A stretch of DNA of 64,000 nucleotides from Arion vulgaris (GCA_020796225.1 CM036755.1:62184652-62248651), one strand, 5' to 3'. Shown: positions 20,581 through 31,990, counted from the first letter of the stretch. Notes: generated by a model from the letters alone, not told the origin. Numbers and translations: made by a program.

Positions 20581-21334
20581 AGACATAAATAGTTAATGTC
20601 AGATTAGGGACTAAAATATTTACGAATGTTTAGTTTATCAAATTTTTTATTGAAGTTGTAAAGTCATTTAAAGATTTTAATTGTTAATTATGTTTGTTTG
20701 AAATTAATTCATTAAATTTTAATTAAAAAATTTTTGGAATCAGAATTGAAGAAAAGTGATTGATGGTAACAAAGTAGTGGAAAAACATATATGTGCTTTT
20801 AAATCTAAGTTTTACAAAATAGTCCTTTGTATATCATGAACAGAGAAGAGAACAAATAGATCTATCCAGAAAGAACTCAAAATCAAAGTGACTGATGCTA
20901 CAAATATGAGTAAGAAAATTGAAATATTTTGGAATATAAAGAGACATGAAGAGTTTGCATGACTGAGGGGCTGTCTCCTTATTGCCATGATGCAGTCTTC
21001 TTTATAGTTTTATCCCTTACTTCCTGCAATGCTATAAGTTTTCTGGTACATTCAGAGTGACTTATTTCTAAATGCAGCTTGATACCGTCCATGACAGAGT
21101 TGTGACATATCTGCCTGATTTATGTGTAAAAAATTTGTAATAGATAAATAAAGAATATATAAATTTATGCAAAATTAAAATGGTGTTTACAAGTAAAGTA
21201 AAGTGTATTGACTACAAGATACAGATCTGCTGCAGTCAGCCGTCATTGAGAAGATGGTACTTCATCTGAAATGATCTGATTGATTTCCACATTTGAAAGG
21301 CAGCTTTATCCATCCATATGCTATTTATGTATTT
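20581..21334. other. AT-rich intergenic sequence, little recognised
   Basis: No coding frame or repeat family is recognisable for most of this stretch, apart from a possible decayed LINE scrap at 20820-20950. Confidence 0.5.
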
Positions 21335-21590
21335 AAGAAAATAGTAAAGGAATCCTTTCATACCTTGTGGTATATAGGGCAATACAATGTTAGGCCTGAA
21401 TCGTTCGCTGACCGTCGGCACACGATTGGTGATGTGGTCAGCATAACATGGCTGCGTTACTTTCCCAGAGCATGTCTGGCACCCAGTTGAGGCTGGGTCG
21501 ACCTGAGAGCCGTTGTGGTCGGGAAAAATTCCACGCCCACTAGGGAGTTGAACCTGGATCACCAGCCTTGAGAAGCGAGTTAATTTAAGA
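21335..21590 (-). mobile_element. SINE-F copy
   Basis: AATAGTAAAGGAATCCTTTC, then CAATACAATGTTAGGCCTGA and GTCGGCACACGATTGGTGAT through GAAAAATTCCACGCCCAC. Slightly diverged from the copy at 28021-28296. Confidence 0.85.
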
Positions 21591-21789
21591 AAATAGTGAC
21601 TCATTATTTTTCCAGTGAAATATATATTAAGTACTTAGGAGTGACAAATATCATCAAGAGCTTGCAGTCACAAGTACACCAGGACTTATTATGACTAATA
21701 CATCAAATACTTTGTTATGACAAGCACTTCAAGAACTTTGTAATCTCTATGCCGAATGCTGAGAGTAACAAGAAGAGATTGGTTGACAA

Positions 21790-22225
21790 AAATAAAGACA
21801 TCAGGAAAAAAGTGGGTAAACGTCAGTACTGAACTTCATCAAGAAACAACAAATTAAATGTTCCGCCACATAAGCAGATTACCAACAGACTGCACCTCAA
21901 AGAGCAATGTTGCTCCGGTACAATGGATACAAAACAAAATGCTGGCCACGCAAAATATGGACCTCAGATTGTTTGTTTGTTTAGTAGGGGATTAAAGCCT
22001 CTTTAAGCCGAGGCACGCCTTTCAACCTAAGGAACCTTTATTGGTTATATCAGAGCTGTGGGCCAACAAACATGAAATAAAATTAACTCCTTGAGAACCA
22101 AGAATATAATGGACCTCAGAGGTGACGAAAGACACTATTTATGAAGTGCACACAGGCTCATTCTAGAAATCTATTCTTATCCTGATGCTGTAAGCAAAAC
22201 AGGATTGGAGAAAAGAAGAAAAAAG
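21790..22225 (+). mobile_element. LN2 LINE tail interrupted by a 141-bp insert
   Basis: LN2 frame fragments (CCACATAAGCAGATTACCAA, then CTCCGGTACAATGGATACAA) continue after the insert with AGGTGACGAAAGACACTATT and the CTGATGCTGTAAGCAAAACA tip. Confidence 0.8.
21968..22108. mobile_element. 141-bp insertion with 11-bp TSD
   Basis: Flanked by ATGGACCTCAG at 21957-21967 and 22109-22119. Begins ATTGTTTGTTTGTTTAGTAG and ends near CCAAGAATATA. No ORF and no tRNA head recognised. Confidence 0.8.
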
Positions 22226-22499
22226 AACTACATCAGAGACTAGAAAATAAAAATATGTGAAGGACTTAAACCCTTCAATTTCTAGTCAATGTACTGGTTC
22301 ACTATATTTTTTGAGATAAGCAAAGCCAGTATACTGCGAATTCATATACATTGAAAATAAATTCTCGATGAAAAATTTAGTGTGAAAGGTTAATAATGAC
22401 AAAAACTAGTACCAGCATAAGAAATATTTAAGTACATATAGTTATTTCAAATACATCAAGTATTTAGTAATGGCAGTGATCAGTTATCAGAGGACTATC

Positions 22500-23000
22500 A
22501 TCATAGCACTCTGGACATGTCCATAGGTGCTCCAATCTGCGCCTCAGCAAATCCAGCAGCTGCAGCGGCCCAACACGCCAGTTCGATGTTGATTAATCAA
22601 TCTCTTTGCATATTTAGTATGTCGTTCTTTTCGGGCTGCACCAATATTGACACCTATCTCTTTCAATCTGTCAGCGAGGGATTCACAGCCCTGAAACTCC
22701 TCTGTTCGGAAAGACTCTCTCAATGCGTGAAGAATGTTATGTAGATAATATTCCTCGATATCCATTTGATAATAAGAATGACTGTGATATAATTTACATA
22801 TTCCTTGTGGCAAGATATGGATGTGAATCATGGACCATAACACAAACATTCAATAACAAAATTGAAGCTTTACAATGTGTTACAGACAAGTTCTTAGAAC
22901 ATCCTGGACAGAGAAGAGAAAAAAACAAAGACATCCTAAAAGACCTGCATATCGAAGAGCATTGGCTCTGCTTGAAGTGATATGAAGTTGACTAACACAT
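22500..23000. mobile_element. SINE-J-like piece (minus) and LINE fragment (plus)
   Basis: 22500-22740 minus is open (SFRTEEFQGCESLADRLKEI, INQHRTG); 22740-22980 plus reads VARYGCESWTITQTFNNKIE, a LINE post-RT signature (YGCESW). Both are short remnants. Confidence 0.6.
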
Positions 23001-23091
23001 TAACTACTACATTGAAAATCACCCTATGACCAAATTAATTTTGGTTCTATTTTTCCTTCTTCTTCTCTACCACCATTTACTTCTTTATAGC

Positions 23092-23340
23092 GCCCGAGTG
23101 GTTACCGGGCCCAAATTTGGGGTGTAAGGAATAGAACCACTGTTACCTGTCACGCATGTCGTAAGAGGTGACTAAGGAGGTTTGGCTGAAATCAGATGCA
23201 CATGTCCTAAACGTATAGAAATCTATGAGTTTAGGGGTCTACCAAACCAATGTGCAACATATACACGTTCTTGGCAAAGATCAAACATATCACAAAAAAA
23301 TTAAAATTGTTGGTAAAGAACGAATACAAAGAAGAAGACT
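23092..23340 (+). mobile_element. SINE-A, full length
   Basis: GCGCCCGAGTGGTTACCGGG head, GTCGTAAGAGGTGACTAAGG core, TGGCTGAAATCAGATGCACA body, 3' module ATATCACAAAAAAATTAAAA and tail AAGAAGAAG. About 248 bp. Confidence 0.88.
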
Positions 23341-23394
23341 TCTTTATAGAATATAGTGATCTTGTGTGTGTGCTTGTTCTAATACACTTTGTAA

Positions 23395-24180
23395 ACTGTT
23401 ATTCATTTTTCTATAGACTGTTATTGATGCAGTTGCTCCATCTTTTGCACTGTTTTCCTCTTATTCCGTACTTACTATACTTTTTCAATGTGACTCTCCG
23501 TAGTAGATGATACGAGCATGAAAAAATCTGGCCAGCAATGGCGGGATGACCATTCAGAGTCAGAACTGTTTGATTCTGAACACGACTTTGCTAGCGCATT
23601 TTCGCCATGTTTGGTCGGGTATTTTCCGGTTTCATTTGTCGAGCTATTGAGTTAGTGCTTGAGCAGACAGCGGTTATGACGAACAAGCTCAATCTGCCGT
23701 ATGCAGTTATATTGTGAGTGCAGAAAACTGGATTTTGTCATGATTGATGTTCCTTCGACAAGAATTGCAATTCAAGTGATGAACAGTTTTGTGTTGCTAC
23801 ATTAGCGCGGCCATATGCATTTTAGCGGTGCCGGTTTCTTTTGTGCGCAGGGGCTGTTTCATTCTGGAATTAGTTCACACAGGAAACATTTCACAGTTGT
23901 TAGCATTTTGTGTGATTTTCATTGGCACAGGAATGGAGCAATTATGGGGTGACCCGTTGCAGTGAAGTTGGAACCGTACTTATGAACTATGAACGAGCAT
24001 ATTCTTGTCAGTTATCCAAACCATTTAATCTATTGTGCTTTTATAAATTGCATGACTGGTTTCATCCATAGTATTTTTGAATTTAGAATATTGTCTCTTA
24101 TTGTCGCTCCTGGACTTAAGGCAGCTTGTCTAAGGCACCTCGTCTCCGTCGTTATGATTTTCCGCTCATTAGCTGCTGTT
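23395..24180 (-). mobile_element. LN9 LINE tail interrupted by an unclassified 464-bp element
   Basis: LN9 sequence on both sides (TTGATGCAGTTGCTCCATCT before, ATTCTTGTCAGTTATCCAAA after) matches the related copy at 27690-27975, which has no insert. Confidence 0.8.
23519..23982 (+). mobile_element. Unclassified mobile element, copy 1
   Basis: Flanked by ACGAGCAT (8 bp) at 23511-23518 and 23983-23990. Begins GAAAAAATCTGGCCAGCAAT and ends TACTTATGAACTATGA. Homologous throughout to 43398-43953 (inverse), but lacks an internal piece of that copy and has broken frames. No inverted termini, poly-A tail or known domain is evident. Confidence 0.75.
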
Positions 24181-24204
24181 ATTGGTCATGTTTGACACTG
24201 GTAA

Positions 24205-24990
24205 CATAGTCTTCTTCTTCTTCACCCTTCGCCCTAGGAAGCATAGGTCTGCAACCAAGACCTTCCAAACCCGCCAATCCAAGGCCATCTTTTCCAGATC
24301 TCACCACTCTTTCCCCATTTTCTTGCATTCCGTCTCCAACTCCCGTCGCCAGGTGTTCCTGGGTCTTCCCCTACCTCTATTGCCCTTGGGGTTCCATCGG
24401 AGAGCTTGTCTTGTGATGCTGTTAAGGGGTTTCCTCAGTGTGTGTCCTATCCATTGCCACCTTCTGCTCCTTATCTCTTATTCCACCTGTCATTATCCTG
24501 TTCTATCCCATAGTTCCCTGTTTGTAGTTCTGTCATACCATCGCAGGTAGAGTATCCTTCGCAGGCATCTGTTGATGAATGTCTGCAAATTTTGAGTGTT
24601 CCCATGTCTCTGCACCATGTAGAAGGACAGCCTTGACATTTGAGTTAAATATCATTATCTTAATTTTATTTCTGATCATTCTTGTACTCCATATGTTCTT
24701 CAGAATAGCAAAGGCTAAGTTTGCTTTTTGTATTCTAATTCTAACATCTTCATCTGAGCCACCTTGATAACACTTCCCAGATATGTCAATTTGTCCACCT
24801 CCTTTAATAGTGATCCTCTCAGTATGATAGGATCTCTGGAATTAGCATTTAATCTCATGATCTTTGTTTTTCCCCATGAATAGTCAGACCCAGTTGTTGT
24901 GAGATTGTTTCCAGTTTAGTTGTTTTCTCTTGCATCTGTTGATGGCTGTGTGGAGAGGAGTGCTATATCGTCTGCAAAATCGAAATCCTC
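24205..24990 (-). mobile_element. LN4 LINE, longer 3' remnant
   Basis: CTTCTTCTTCACCCTTCGCC marks the inverse tail; GTCTTCCCCTACCTCTATTG is the inverse of the GRPR segment. Upstream LINE-like sequence continues to about 24990, degenerate. Confidence 0.75.
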
Positions 24991-25284
24991 CAGTTGACTC
25001 ATCATGTTTCACTGGATTCTGGTAACATAATGTTGACCAGAAAATCATCTTATAAGATTTGCTTTAGTTTTTAGTTTCTCTCTGACCTCATTAAAAAATC
25101 AAATTGATATTTAAATCGCGAATCAATATTTCATGAACTTTTTTTGTCACTGAAGCTGATAAGCCGAGATAATCCTACTTTTAAAAGCTGTGTCACACAT
25201 GCTAACATTCTTGACATTGATCAATAGGTTTACTAAGGCTCTTGCACTTTAACACAATGCCATGTAGTGGTATTTATATGCTTT

Positions 25285-25700
25285 TTTAATAATTCCTTTC
25301 GTACCGTTGTATGTTACATAGAGCCTGAAAGTAATTTCTCCATACTGTTCTATCCTTGGCAACTCGCTCAATCTCCCCATGGAACTGAGACTTCTTACCT
25401 CTCTCAGCAAAGTTTGTTTCAAGGTTTCCTAGGTCGTCTCTCTTTCTTGAAACCTTTGCATCCCACTTCAATGCCTGCTTTGTTATTCTTTGATCATTTC
25501 TTCTCATGGTATGTCCAACATATCTCCATCTTCTCATTCTTATAACAGTTGTTACTAGTGATTGAGCACAGACATTTCTGATTTCATCACTTCTGAATTC
25601 GTTCCATTTTATGTTTATTATTTTTCGAGACATCTATTTTCAAATGCATTTAACTTGTTTCTATATCTTTCATTTTCCAAGTGTTTCTAAGTTGTTACAT
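25285..25700 (-). mobile_element. LN3 LINE tail
   Basis: Minus frame (25286-25633) reads [27 protein letters not shown] and ends VWRNYFQALCNIQRYERNY, almost the same peptide as 54899-55312. Confidence 0.88.
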
Positions 25701-25807
25701 AATTCAACCACAGTACACTACACTATAGAGTTCTAACTGTGTAAACATCATCATGAAACTGTTGACCACTACCTCTTTGGGTGCCAAGCATTCGATCATG
25801 ATAGAAG

Positions 25808-26350
25808 GAAGATGAGATATTACTGTAGAGTACTAGAAGAAAGAGTGAGATATTACTGTAGAGTACTAGAAGGTAAGGATGAGATATTACTGTAGAGTAC
25901 TAGAAGGTAAGGATGATATATTACTGTAGAGTACTAGAAGGTAAGGATGAGATATTACTGTAGAGTACTAGAAGTAAAGATGAGTACTTACTGTAGAGTA
26001 CTAGAAGGTAAGGATGAGATATTACTGTAGAGTACTAGAAGGTAAGAATGAGATATTACTGTAGAGTACTAGAAGAGAAGTGATATTACTGTAGAGTACT
26101 AGAAGGAAAGGAGCGTCTGTAGCTCAAGCAGTAGTGAGCTCGTAAGAAGGTACCTGAGACAGGTGGCAAGTTGGCAAATGTTTCTGGGATTTTTACAGGT
26201 GTAGAGTCACTTCAGAAAACATGGTAAGCTACTGAAATATGGTGCCTGAAATCAAGTACTGTACTGTTGTTATGGTATCCTGAAAGGATATTACGATTTT
26301 CATTACTAGAAGGTAAGGATGAGATATTACTGTAGAGTACTAGAAGGAAA
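25808..26350. repeat. Minisatellite, about 34-bp unit, interrupted by SINE-G
   Basis: Unit with GAGATATTACTGTAGAGTAC then TAGAAGGTAAGGAT, about nine copies to 26110 and one more after 26305. The intervening 26110-26305 is a SINE-G copy whose insertion point lies within a unit (TACTAGAAGG on both sides). Confidence 0.9.
26110..26305 (+). mobile_element. SINE-G inside minisatellite
   Basis: Head GCGTCTGTAGCTCAAGCAGT resembles a pol III A box; body AGAGTCACTTCAGAAAACAT and 3' end AAAGGATATTACGATTTTCA match 9726-9962. Confidence 0.75.
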
Positions 26351-26504
26351 GGATGAGAGTAAGAGAATGAAAACATTTGGAGAGAAAACATTAAGAGATG
26401 AACAAAGAACAATTTGACAGAATCAGGCAAGAGGTTGGAAGTAATGATAGATAAGAGTTAAAAAAAAATGTACAAGCTGTAAGGAAACACAACACATGTA
26501 ACTT

Positions 26505-27180
26505 ATTTCCTCTTCACTCCCAGCGGAGCATAGGGTCTTAACAATCTGCCAATTTTCCCGGTCTCAATCTGTTTTTCTTATGGCTTTCCAGAATAGTCCA
26601 GCAACCTTCAGTTCCTCAAGAAGACTCTGTCTCTAGGTCTGTTTAAGATGTCCCTTTTTCCATTTTCCTTGTGGGCTCCACTCAAGTGCTTGCCTAGTGA
26701 CACTTAACTGTGTTTACCGCAAGGTATGCCCGGCCTATCACAATTTTCTAGTCTTAACCTGAGTTCCTGTTCTTTTTCTTCTGCATTCACCCACTATGAA
26801 TTCAGGCAGTTAGGGCCTTGTATTTCGCTTCTGACTGATTTTTGCATGAAGGCATACTTTCCTTATTATCAGTGTCCCCAACCATACAGACATGCCTTCT
26901 CCACTTCAGAAGTATGCCTGTCCTGTTCTTATCCGAGTCTGTGTTTGCAACCCTGTCATACCATCTCAATCTTCTTCTTCAGCGATCTGTGGTCATGCGC
27001 TTAATTTACTGTGGACCACAAACTGGGCAGTTAGCTTCAGGTCTGTCAGGTTTCCCCAAAGCTTAGTTTTCAGGTCGACTGGGTGTGGCCACATGTTGCT
27101 TCTCAGCTCATTCAGGAGAGGACAGTCTTGCAGAATACACCTCAGTCTGAGAACAAGAAGCTGAAGACAACATATACCCA
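26505..27180 (-). mobile_element. LN5 remnant with SINE-L piece, then LN10 (RNase H-type LINE) tail
   Basis: LN5 at 26505-26770 shares CCCAGCGGAGCATAGGGTCT with 5440 onward; a SINE-L-like piece occupies about 26795-26950. At 26985-27180 the minus strand reads [24 protein letters not shown], the C-terminus seen after RNase H in I-superfamily LINEs. Confidence 0.75.
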
Positions 27181-27424
27181 ACAAAAAAACTACAGGAGCA
27201 ATTTGTACAAAAATCCACTTGACATGTGGTTTAAACCTAGTGAAACCTTCTTTATTCAATTCTAAGAAACACCCCAAAAAATATATAAAAACATTGAAAC
27301 AAGAGGGGCTGATCATCAGAAGTGATCTAATACAGTACAGAAATAGAACCATTTGTTTGTAACTGCTTGTCCTTACTATAGCAATCATTGGTATCGTCTT
27401 CTTTTCCTTCATTGCACCTCAGTG

Positions 27425-27668
27425 GGGGATCTCTGCAGCTAAGTGGTTATGTCTTTGCCTTGCGTACCAAAGGTCGTTGGTTCGAATCTGGGCGCTGTTC
27501 TGTTCACAAGTGCATTTTTTCCTAGAGACCCCTAGGTTTGTTGCCGGAGCTATGGAGTTCATGCTTTGTGAAATACTCTCGGCAGGTGGCATGCTACATC
27601 GGTGGAGAGGGACTGAGCTATGTGGGGTAAAACCTGGTAAAAGGAAGTCAATCCTTCGGCTTTAGACT
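27425..27668 (+). mobile_element. SINE-E copy
   Basis: CAGCTAAGTGGTTATGTCTT A box and TTGGTTCGAATCTGG B box, body CTAGAGACCCCTAGGTTTGT, end CAATCCTTCGGCTTTAGACT. Full length by comparison with the other copies. Confidence 0.88.
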
Positions 27669-27689
27669 TGTACCTCAGTGAGGTGTTGG

Positions 27690-27975
27690 GGGCGGTATAA
27701 GAATCGTTTGTGCATCTTGTCTATAATGTGCTTTATTTATGGTTCTTCATTTCACTAAAGCAGTTCTTGAAGTCATCACTCCATCTTTTGCATGGTCTTC
27801 CCTTGCTATGTATTCATTATATTTTCTTCAATGTGGATCTCTGGGGTAGTTGATACCGGGGCATTCTTGTCAGATATTTGATCTGTTGTTCTTTTATAAA
27901 TTTTATGCCTGGTTTAATTGTTAGTTTTCTTTAATTTGTTAAAATTTCTAATATGATTTCTCACTGTTACTCCTG
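27690..27975 (-). mobile_element. LN9 LINE tail (unoccupied site)
   Basis: Related to 23395-24180 without the 464-bp insertion: GTTGATACCGGGGCATTCTT spans the corresponding site. Confidence 0.75.
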
Positions 27976-27984
27976 TTGGAGAAT

Positions 27985-28430
27985 CTGACAGAATGGATTA
28001 GAGCGCAGCTCCTATGTGGGAGAGCCGCTGTAGCGTAGTTGTTAGTGAACTCGCTTCGCAAGGATGGTGGATTGGGTTCAGCTCCGCAATGCGCGTGGAA
28101 TTTGTCCCTACCACGACGGTCTCAGGTCGACCCAGCCTCAACTGGGTACCAGACATGCTCTGGGAAAGTAAAGGCGGGCGGCGTGATGCTGACCACATCA
28201 CCCATTGTGTGCCGACGGTCAATGAAAATACAGGCCTAACACTGTATTGACCTACATACCACGAGGTATGAAAGGGTTCCTTTACTTTTTACTTTACTCC
28301 TATGTGGGGGATGGGTTCAATCCATGGTAAGGGCAAAGAGTTTTTTCGGTCAAAAAAATAAAATTCTAACCTGAACAGTTTCACGGTGACTTCACATGTC
28401 CTCCTGTTCTACACCGCCCAAAAAAGTGGT
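27985..28430 (+). mobile_element. SINE-I split by SINE-F
   Basis: SINE-I head GGATTAGAGCGCAGCTCC resumes after the insert as GGATGGGTTCAATCC (B-box-like) with body to about 28430. SINE-F occupies 28021-28296 with the 12-bp TSD CTCCTATGTGGG at 28009-28020 and 28297-28308. Another SINE-I is at 61060-61190. Confidence 0.9.
28021..28296 (+). mobile_element. SINE-F, complete (276 bp)
   Basis: Starts AGAGCCGCTGTAGCGTAGTT and ends CCTTTACTTTTTACTTTA. The head carries TAGCGTAGTTGTTAG (A-box-like) and GGATTGGGTTCAGCTCC (B-box-like), so it is tRNA-derived. Its precise TSD defines the family borders. Confidence 0.92.
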
Positions 28431-28659
28431 ATTACAGGAAGTAATGAAAATTTTTTTGGTGGCTGTTTTTGTTTCTTCTGCAATTTTTTTGAAGAAATCG
28501 TAGCTATGTTGTTCGGTTTTCGGTTCATTAGCTGATGTTTGACTATGTTCATTTAACTATATTTGACATCGATAGCACAAGGATGGTTAAAAAATAGTTC
28601 TTATGAGATTTGCTTTAGTGTCCCCAAGTATCTTTCTGTCAGGCATGGTGATAGTTAAC

Positions 28660-28925
28660 CATTAGAATTTAGAACGGACACTGCAGTCTCAGAGCACACC
28701 TCCATAGAATGGGTCTCAGGGACTCTGCTGCCTGCACCTGTGAAGCACCAAAGCAGTCCCCAGAGCACATCCTGCCCCAACTTGAGCAGTGTGAGAATAG
28801 AAATCTGGCCAACAGAAACAACATTAAAAAACAAATAATGGGGGACTGGTGAAGACCTCAAGCGCACCACCCTGTTTATGACACATACCGGAGTAGTCGC
28901 ATAGCAGAAATTGATCGCAGAAGAA
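28660..28925 (+). mobile_element. RNase H-type LINE C-terminus
   Basis: Plus strand carries HRMGLRDSAACTCEAPKQSP EHILPQ, then a WGDW-like end and an AGAAGAAGAAG tail. The CTC...EHIL pattern is the post-RNase H zinc-like motif of I-superfamily LINEs. Degenerate. Confidence 0.75.
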
Positions 28926-29039
28926 GAAGAACCATTAGAATATGGTCAGCAAATTCTTCGCTAAATGCAAGCATACACATTCATTGTATAATTTTTGCTC
29001 CAATATTTTGTCTATTATTGACCCATGTTATTGGTTACT

Positions 29040-29200
29040 GAACTGATGTCACAGCACTCCAGGCGCACCCATAGGTGCTCAGTCTCCCCAACAGATGTCA
29101 AAGAGTATGCATACTAATGGTTCCTGTGGCTTGCTGGTTAAAACACACTTTCTGTGTCCCTCAAGCATCCAGTTCTACATGTTACCAAAGTCAAGGAAAT
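29040..29200 (-). mobile_element. SINE-J fragment
   Basis: TTGGTTACTGAACTGATGTC and TGCATACTAATGGTTCCTGT are inverse matches to 19800-19930. The next 450 bp (29200-29660) are AT-rich with nothing recognised. Confidence 0.6.
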
Positions 29201-29666
29201 AATAGGAATGGTCATAATTACATTGAACAACATGGGAAAGATGCTAAAATTCATAGTAAATGGGAGTCATCAAATGGTATATAAATATATATTTGTGGTT
29301 TCACATTAGTGCCTGATGCAAAAATATGGACAATGAACAAATGATTTTAAAAAAACAAGTTGAGTACCTTATAAAATGCGAATATTGAGAACATTTTATG
29401 GAAACAAAATCAGCAGTCATGTAACAATTTCACAGGTAAAACAAAAATGAATTAATAATAAAACAATTTTATTTTAACATGTAAATATACATGTCACTAT
29501 TGAAAACACAATTGGAAGAAAAACGTTGAAGGCAATTTGGCAAGAGGAAGACTACAATATAATTGGGAAGGAAACATTAACAGTGGGACCACTTTCAGAG
29601 ACTAGCTGATGTTGTGTCAAAGAAAGATTACATCATCAGATGCCTAGCTGGGCATCCTTTGCAGGG

Positions 29667-29912
29667 AATGCTAGAAGATGGAATGGAATACACACATAAC
29701 CATCAACCGCCTTAGGGTCCCTCCCTCAAGATTTGTGGTCAAAGTTTACATCTCTAGCCTTCTGCATAACCATACTGACCCACAAGGAAGTATGGATTTT
29801 CTGTCAGGGTTTACTCTCCTAGCCCTTAGCTCTCCCGAGCCATCCATCCACAAGGCAGTGAGTTTAACAGTTGCAGATGGTACCGTCTGCTGTCATGCGG
29901 TAGAAGATATTA
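29667..29912 (+). mobile_element. SINE-K copy
   Basis: Best-preserved copy: GGGAATGCTAGAAGATGGAA through CCAACCGCCTTAGGGT-like sequence to GTCTGCTGTCATGCGGTAGA. An open frame at 29678-29989 is incidental. Nothing is recognised from 29915 to 30270. Confidence 0.75.
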
Positions 29913-30269
29913 TTAATATTAGATGTCTATCAGATGCAAGCAGCCTATGTCCCAAAATGACTGTGGGTGTGGTCCCTAAACACATTTAACTATCATATGC
30001 TGTAACCTGCACCCATTTGTCTGTTCTATTCAGCCATGTGCTGCACACTGTATCACGATTTGCTTTGGTGTCAAATTAGTTCAAAATTTATCTTAGCGCA
30101 TTCTGATCGTTACCAGTTCATAATTTATATTTTTCGATTTTGTGTTCTGTTTTAGTATGGTAAAAGTAAATTCATTTATTTACAACATTAGATGTTAGTT
30201 ACCAAATTTTGAAGAAAAAGATATATATTTGCGCTTAATTTGCAGATATTATTATCAATACAAGGTAAT

Positions 30270-30720
30270 ACTGCAGTAAAACTATGTACCAAATGCAAAA
30301 CGCTAGAAAACCCAAAGTAAAGCAGTTTAACAAAATACAAAAATGAGATACAGACATTTTGACCACAAGGCTATTATCAAGCATAGAATACAGAACAAAT
30401 GGAATGGAAATTATGACCAGACATTATAGAATACGTGGAAAAATGAAAGAAATTCATTTGGCCACAATTTAAAGGGTTTAAAAGCCGAAGGACTGACTTC
30501 ATTGCACTGGGTTTTACCCCATACGGATTGGTCCTTCTCCGCAGAAATGGCACGCCGCCTGCCGAGAGTACTGCACAAAGCACGAACTCCGTAGCTCCAG
30601 TAACAATCCTAGGGTCTCTGAAAAAACTGCACTCGTGAACAGAATGGCGCGGCCCGGATTCGAACCCACGACCTTTGACTCACCAGGCAAAGGGCTTAAC
30701 CACTTAGCCACAGAGACCCC
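30270..30720 (-). mobile_element. FB scrap followed by SINE-E (30482-30720)
   Basis: SINE-E in minus orientation, complete: TAAAAGCCGAAGGACTGACT to TTAACCACTTAGCCACAGAG with the inverse B box GGATTCGAACCC. Serves as the unexpanded reference for the array at 35981-36366. Confidence 0.88.
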
Positions 30721-30999
30721 ATTGGCCTTTCCAATGTGGCAGGTAATGTGTTATCTTTAAGAACTTTCCAAAGAACACAGCTCAATGCCTGTGACTGCCA
30801 CAGTTAGAAACCACATGTGCTGCTCTGTAGACAGTATGAAGACTCAAAAGTTTAGGAGAGTGAACCCCCACAAAACATATAGAAAAATTGAATGTGCAGG
30901 GCCTAAAAGGCGCAAATATGCATAACAAACTAGCAGCACTAGCATACTTATGGCAACGTTGAAATCATAAATATAGATGAATAACACTAAGGAACAATC

Positions 31000-31130
31000 A
31001 GAGGTAGACCTCAGAGATAACAGAGGCGACGAGATACACTTTATGAAGTGCACACAAAAGCATGTTCTAGAAATCTCTTCTTATCCTGACGCTGTGAGTC
31101 AAAACAGGATTAGAGAAAAGAAGAAGAAGG
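31000..31130 (+). mobile_element. LN2 LINE 3' tip
   Basis: AAGTGCACACAAAAGCATGT, TCTAGAAATCTCTTCTTATC and GTCAAAACAGGATTAGAGAA followed by AAGAAGAAG. This single-copy tip is a clear relative of the 70-bp satellite unit. Confidence 0.85.
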
Positions 31131-31574
31131 AATATCAGTATTATTAACACTTTGCCTCAATAAATAACCATGGACTCATAGAATCGTGTAAAATTGCAAT
31201 AAAGGCTACAATCTTCTATGTAAAAGTCAGCCCACTCAAATGGGAATTTTTCTATTTAACTGAACTAGACAGTCTTATATTTCAGGAAGGGGAGGGTGGG
31301 CTGTGACTAGATTCCATAATAGTCATATCAACAACACCAAAATTGAAATACCTGGGAAGGATATTTACAGAGAATGGAAGACTAGACAGAGATATAAAAA
31401 AACAAGATGCCATAAATCAATTACAATGACATATCAGCAATCGTCCAATCCTCTTAGTGGACCAGGGCAAAAGCCATGTTTTTACTAGCCATTTGTTTGT
31501 TTTGAATTAAAACACCTTTAGGTGGCTCCTGTAAGGGCAACCCAAAGCCACGTAGTTGGCATTTGTCACAGATT

Positions 31575-31990
31575 AAACACACCAAAATATGTGAATGACA
31601 TCCATAGTAACACAAAATATTGAATGACATCCATATTAAAACACACCAAAATGTGAATGCATCCATATGTAAACACACCAACATATGAATGACATTCATA
31701 TGTAAGCACACCAAATGTGTGAATGACATCCATATGTAAAACACACAAAATATGAATGCATTCATATGTAACACCAAAATGTGAATGACATCCATATTAA
31801 AACACACCAAAATAGTGAATGACATTCATATGTAACACACAAAATGTGTGAATGACATCCCTATGTAAACACACAAAATATGTGAAGCATCATATTAAAA
31901 CACACCAAAATATGTGAATGACATCCATATGTAAAACACACCAAAATATGTGAATGACATCCATATGTAAAACACACCAAAATGTGTATA
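31575..31990. repeat. Minisatellite, about 36-bp unit, about 11 ragged copies
   Basis: Unit with GTGAATGACATCCATATGTA then AAACACACCAAAATAT; many copies lack one to several bases. Open frames on the minus strand here (31454-31825) are repeat artefacts. Confidence 0.9.

Noticed and set aside
27425..27500. Possible tRNA gene (A and B box present)
   Set aside because: Recurs as the head of SINE-E at five places with a conserved body; no full cloverleaf is evident.
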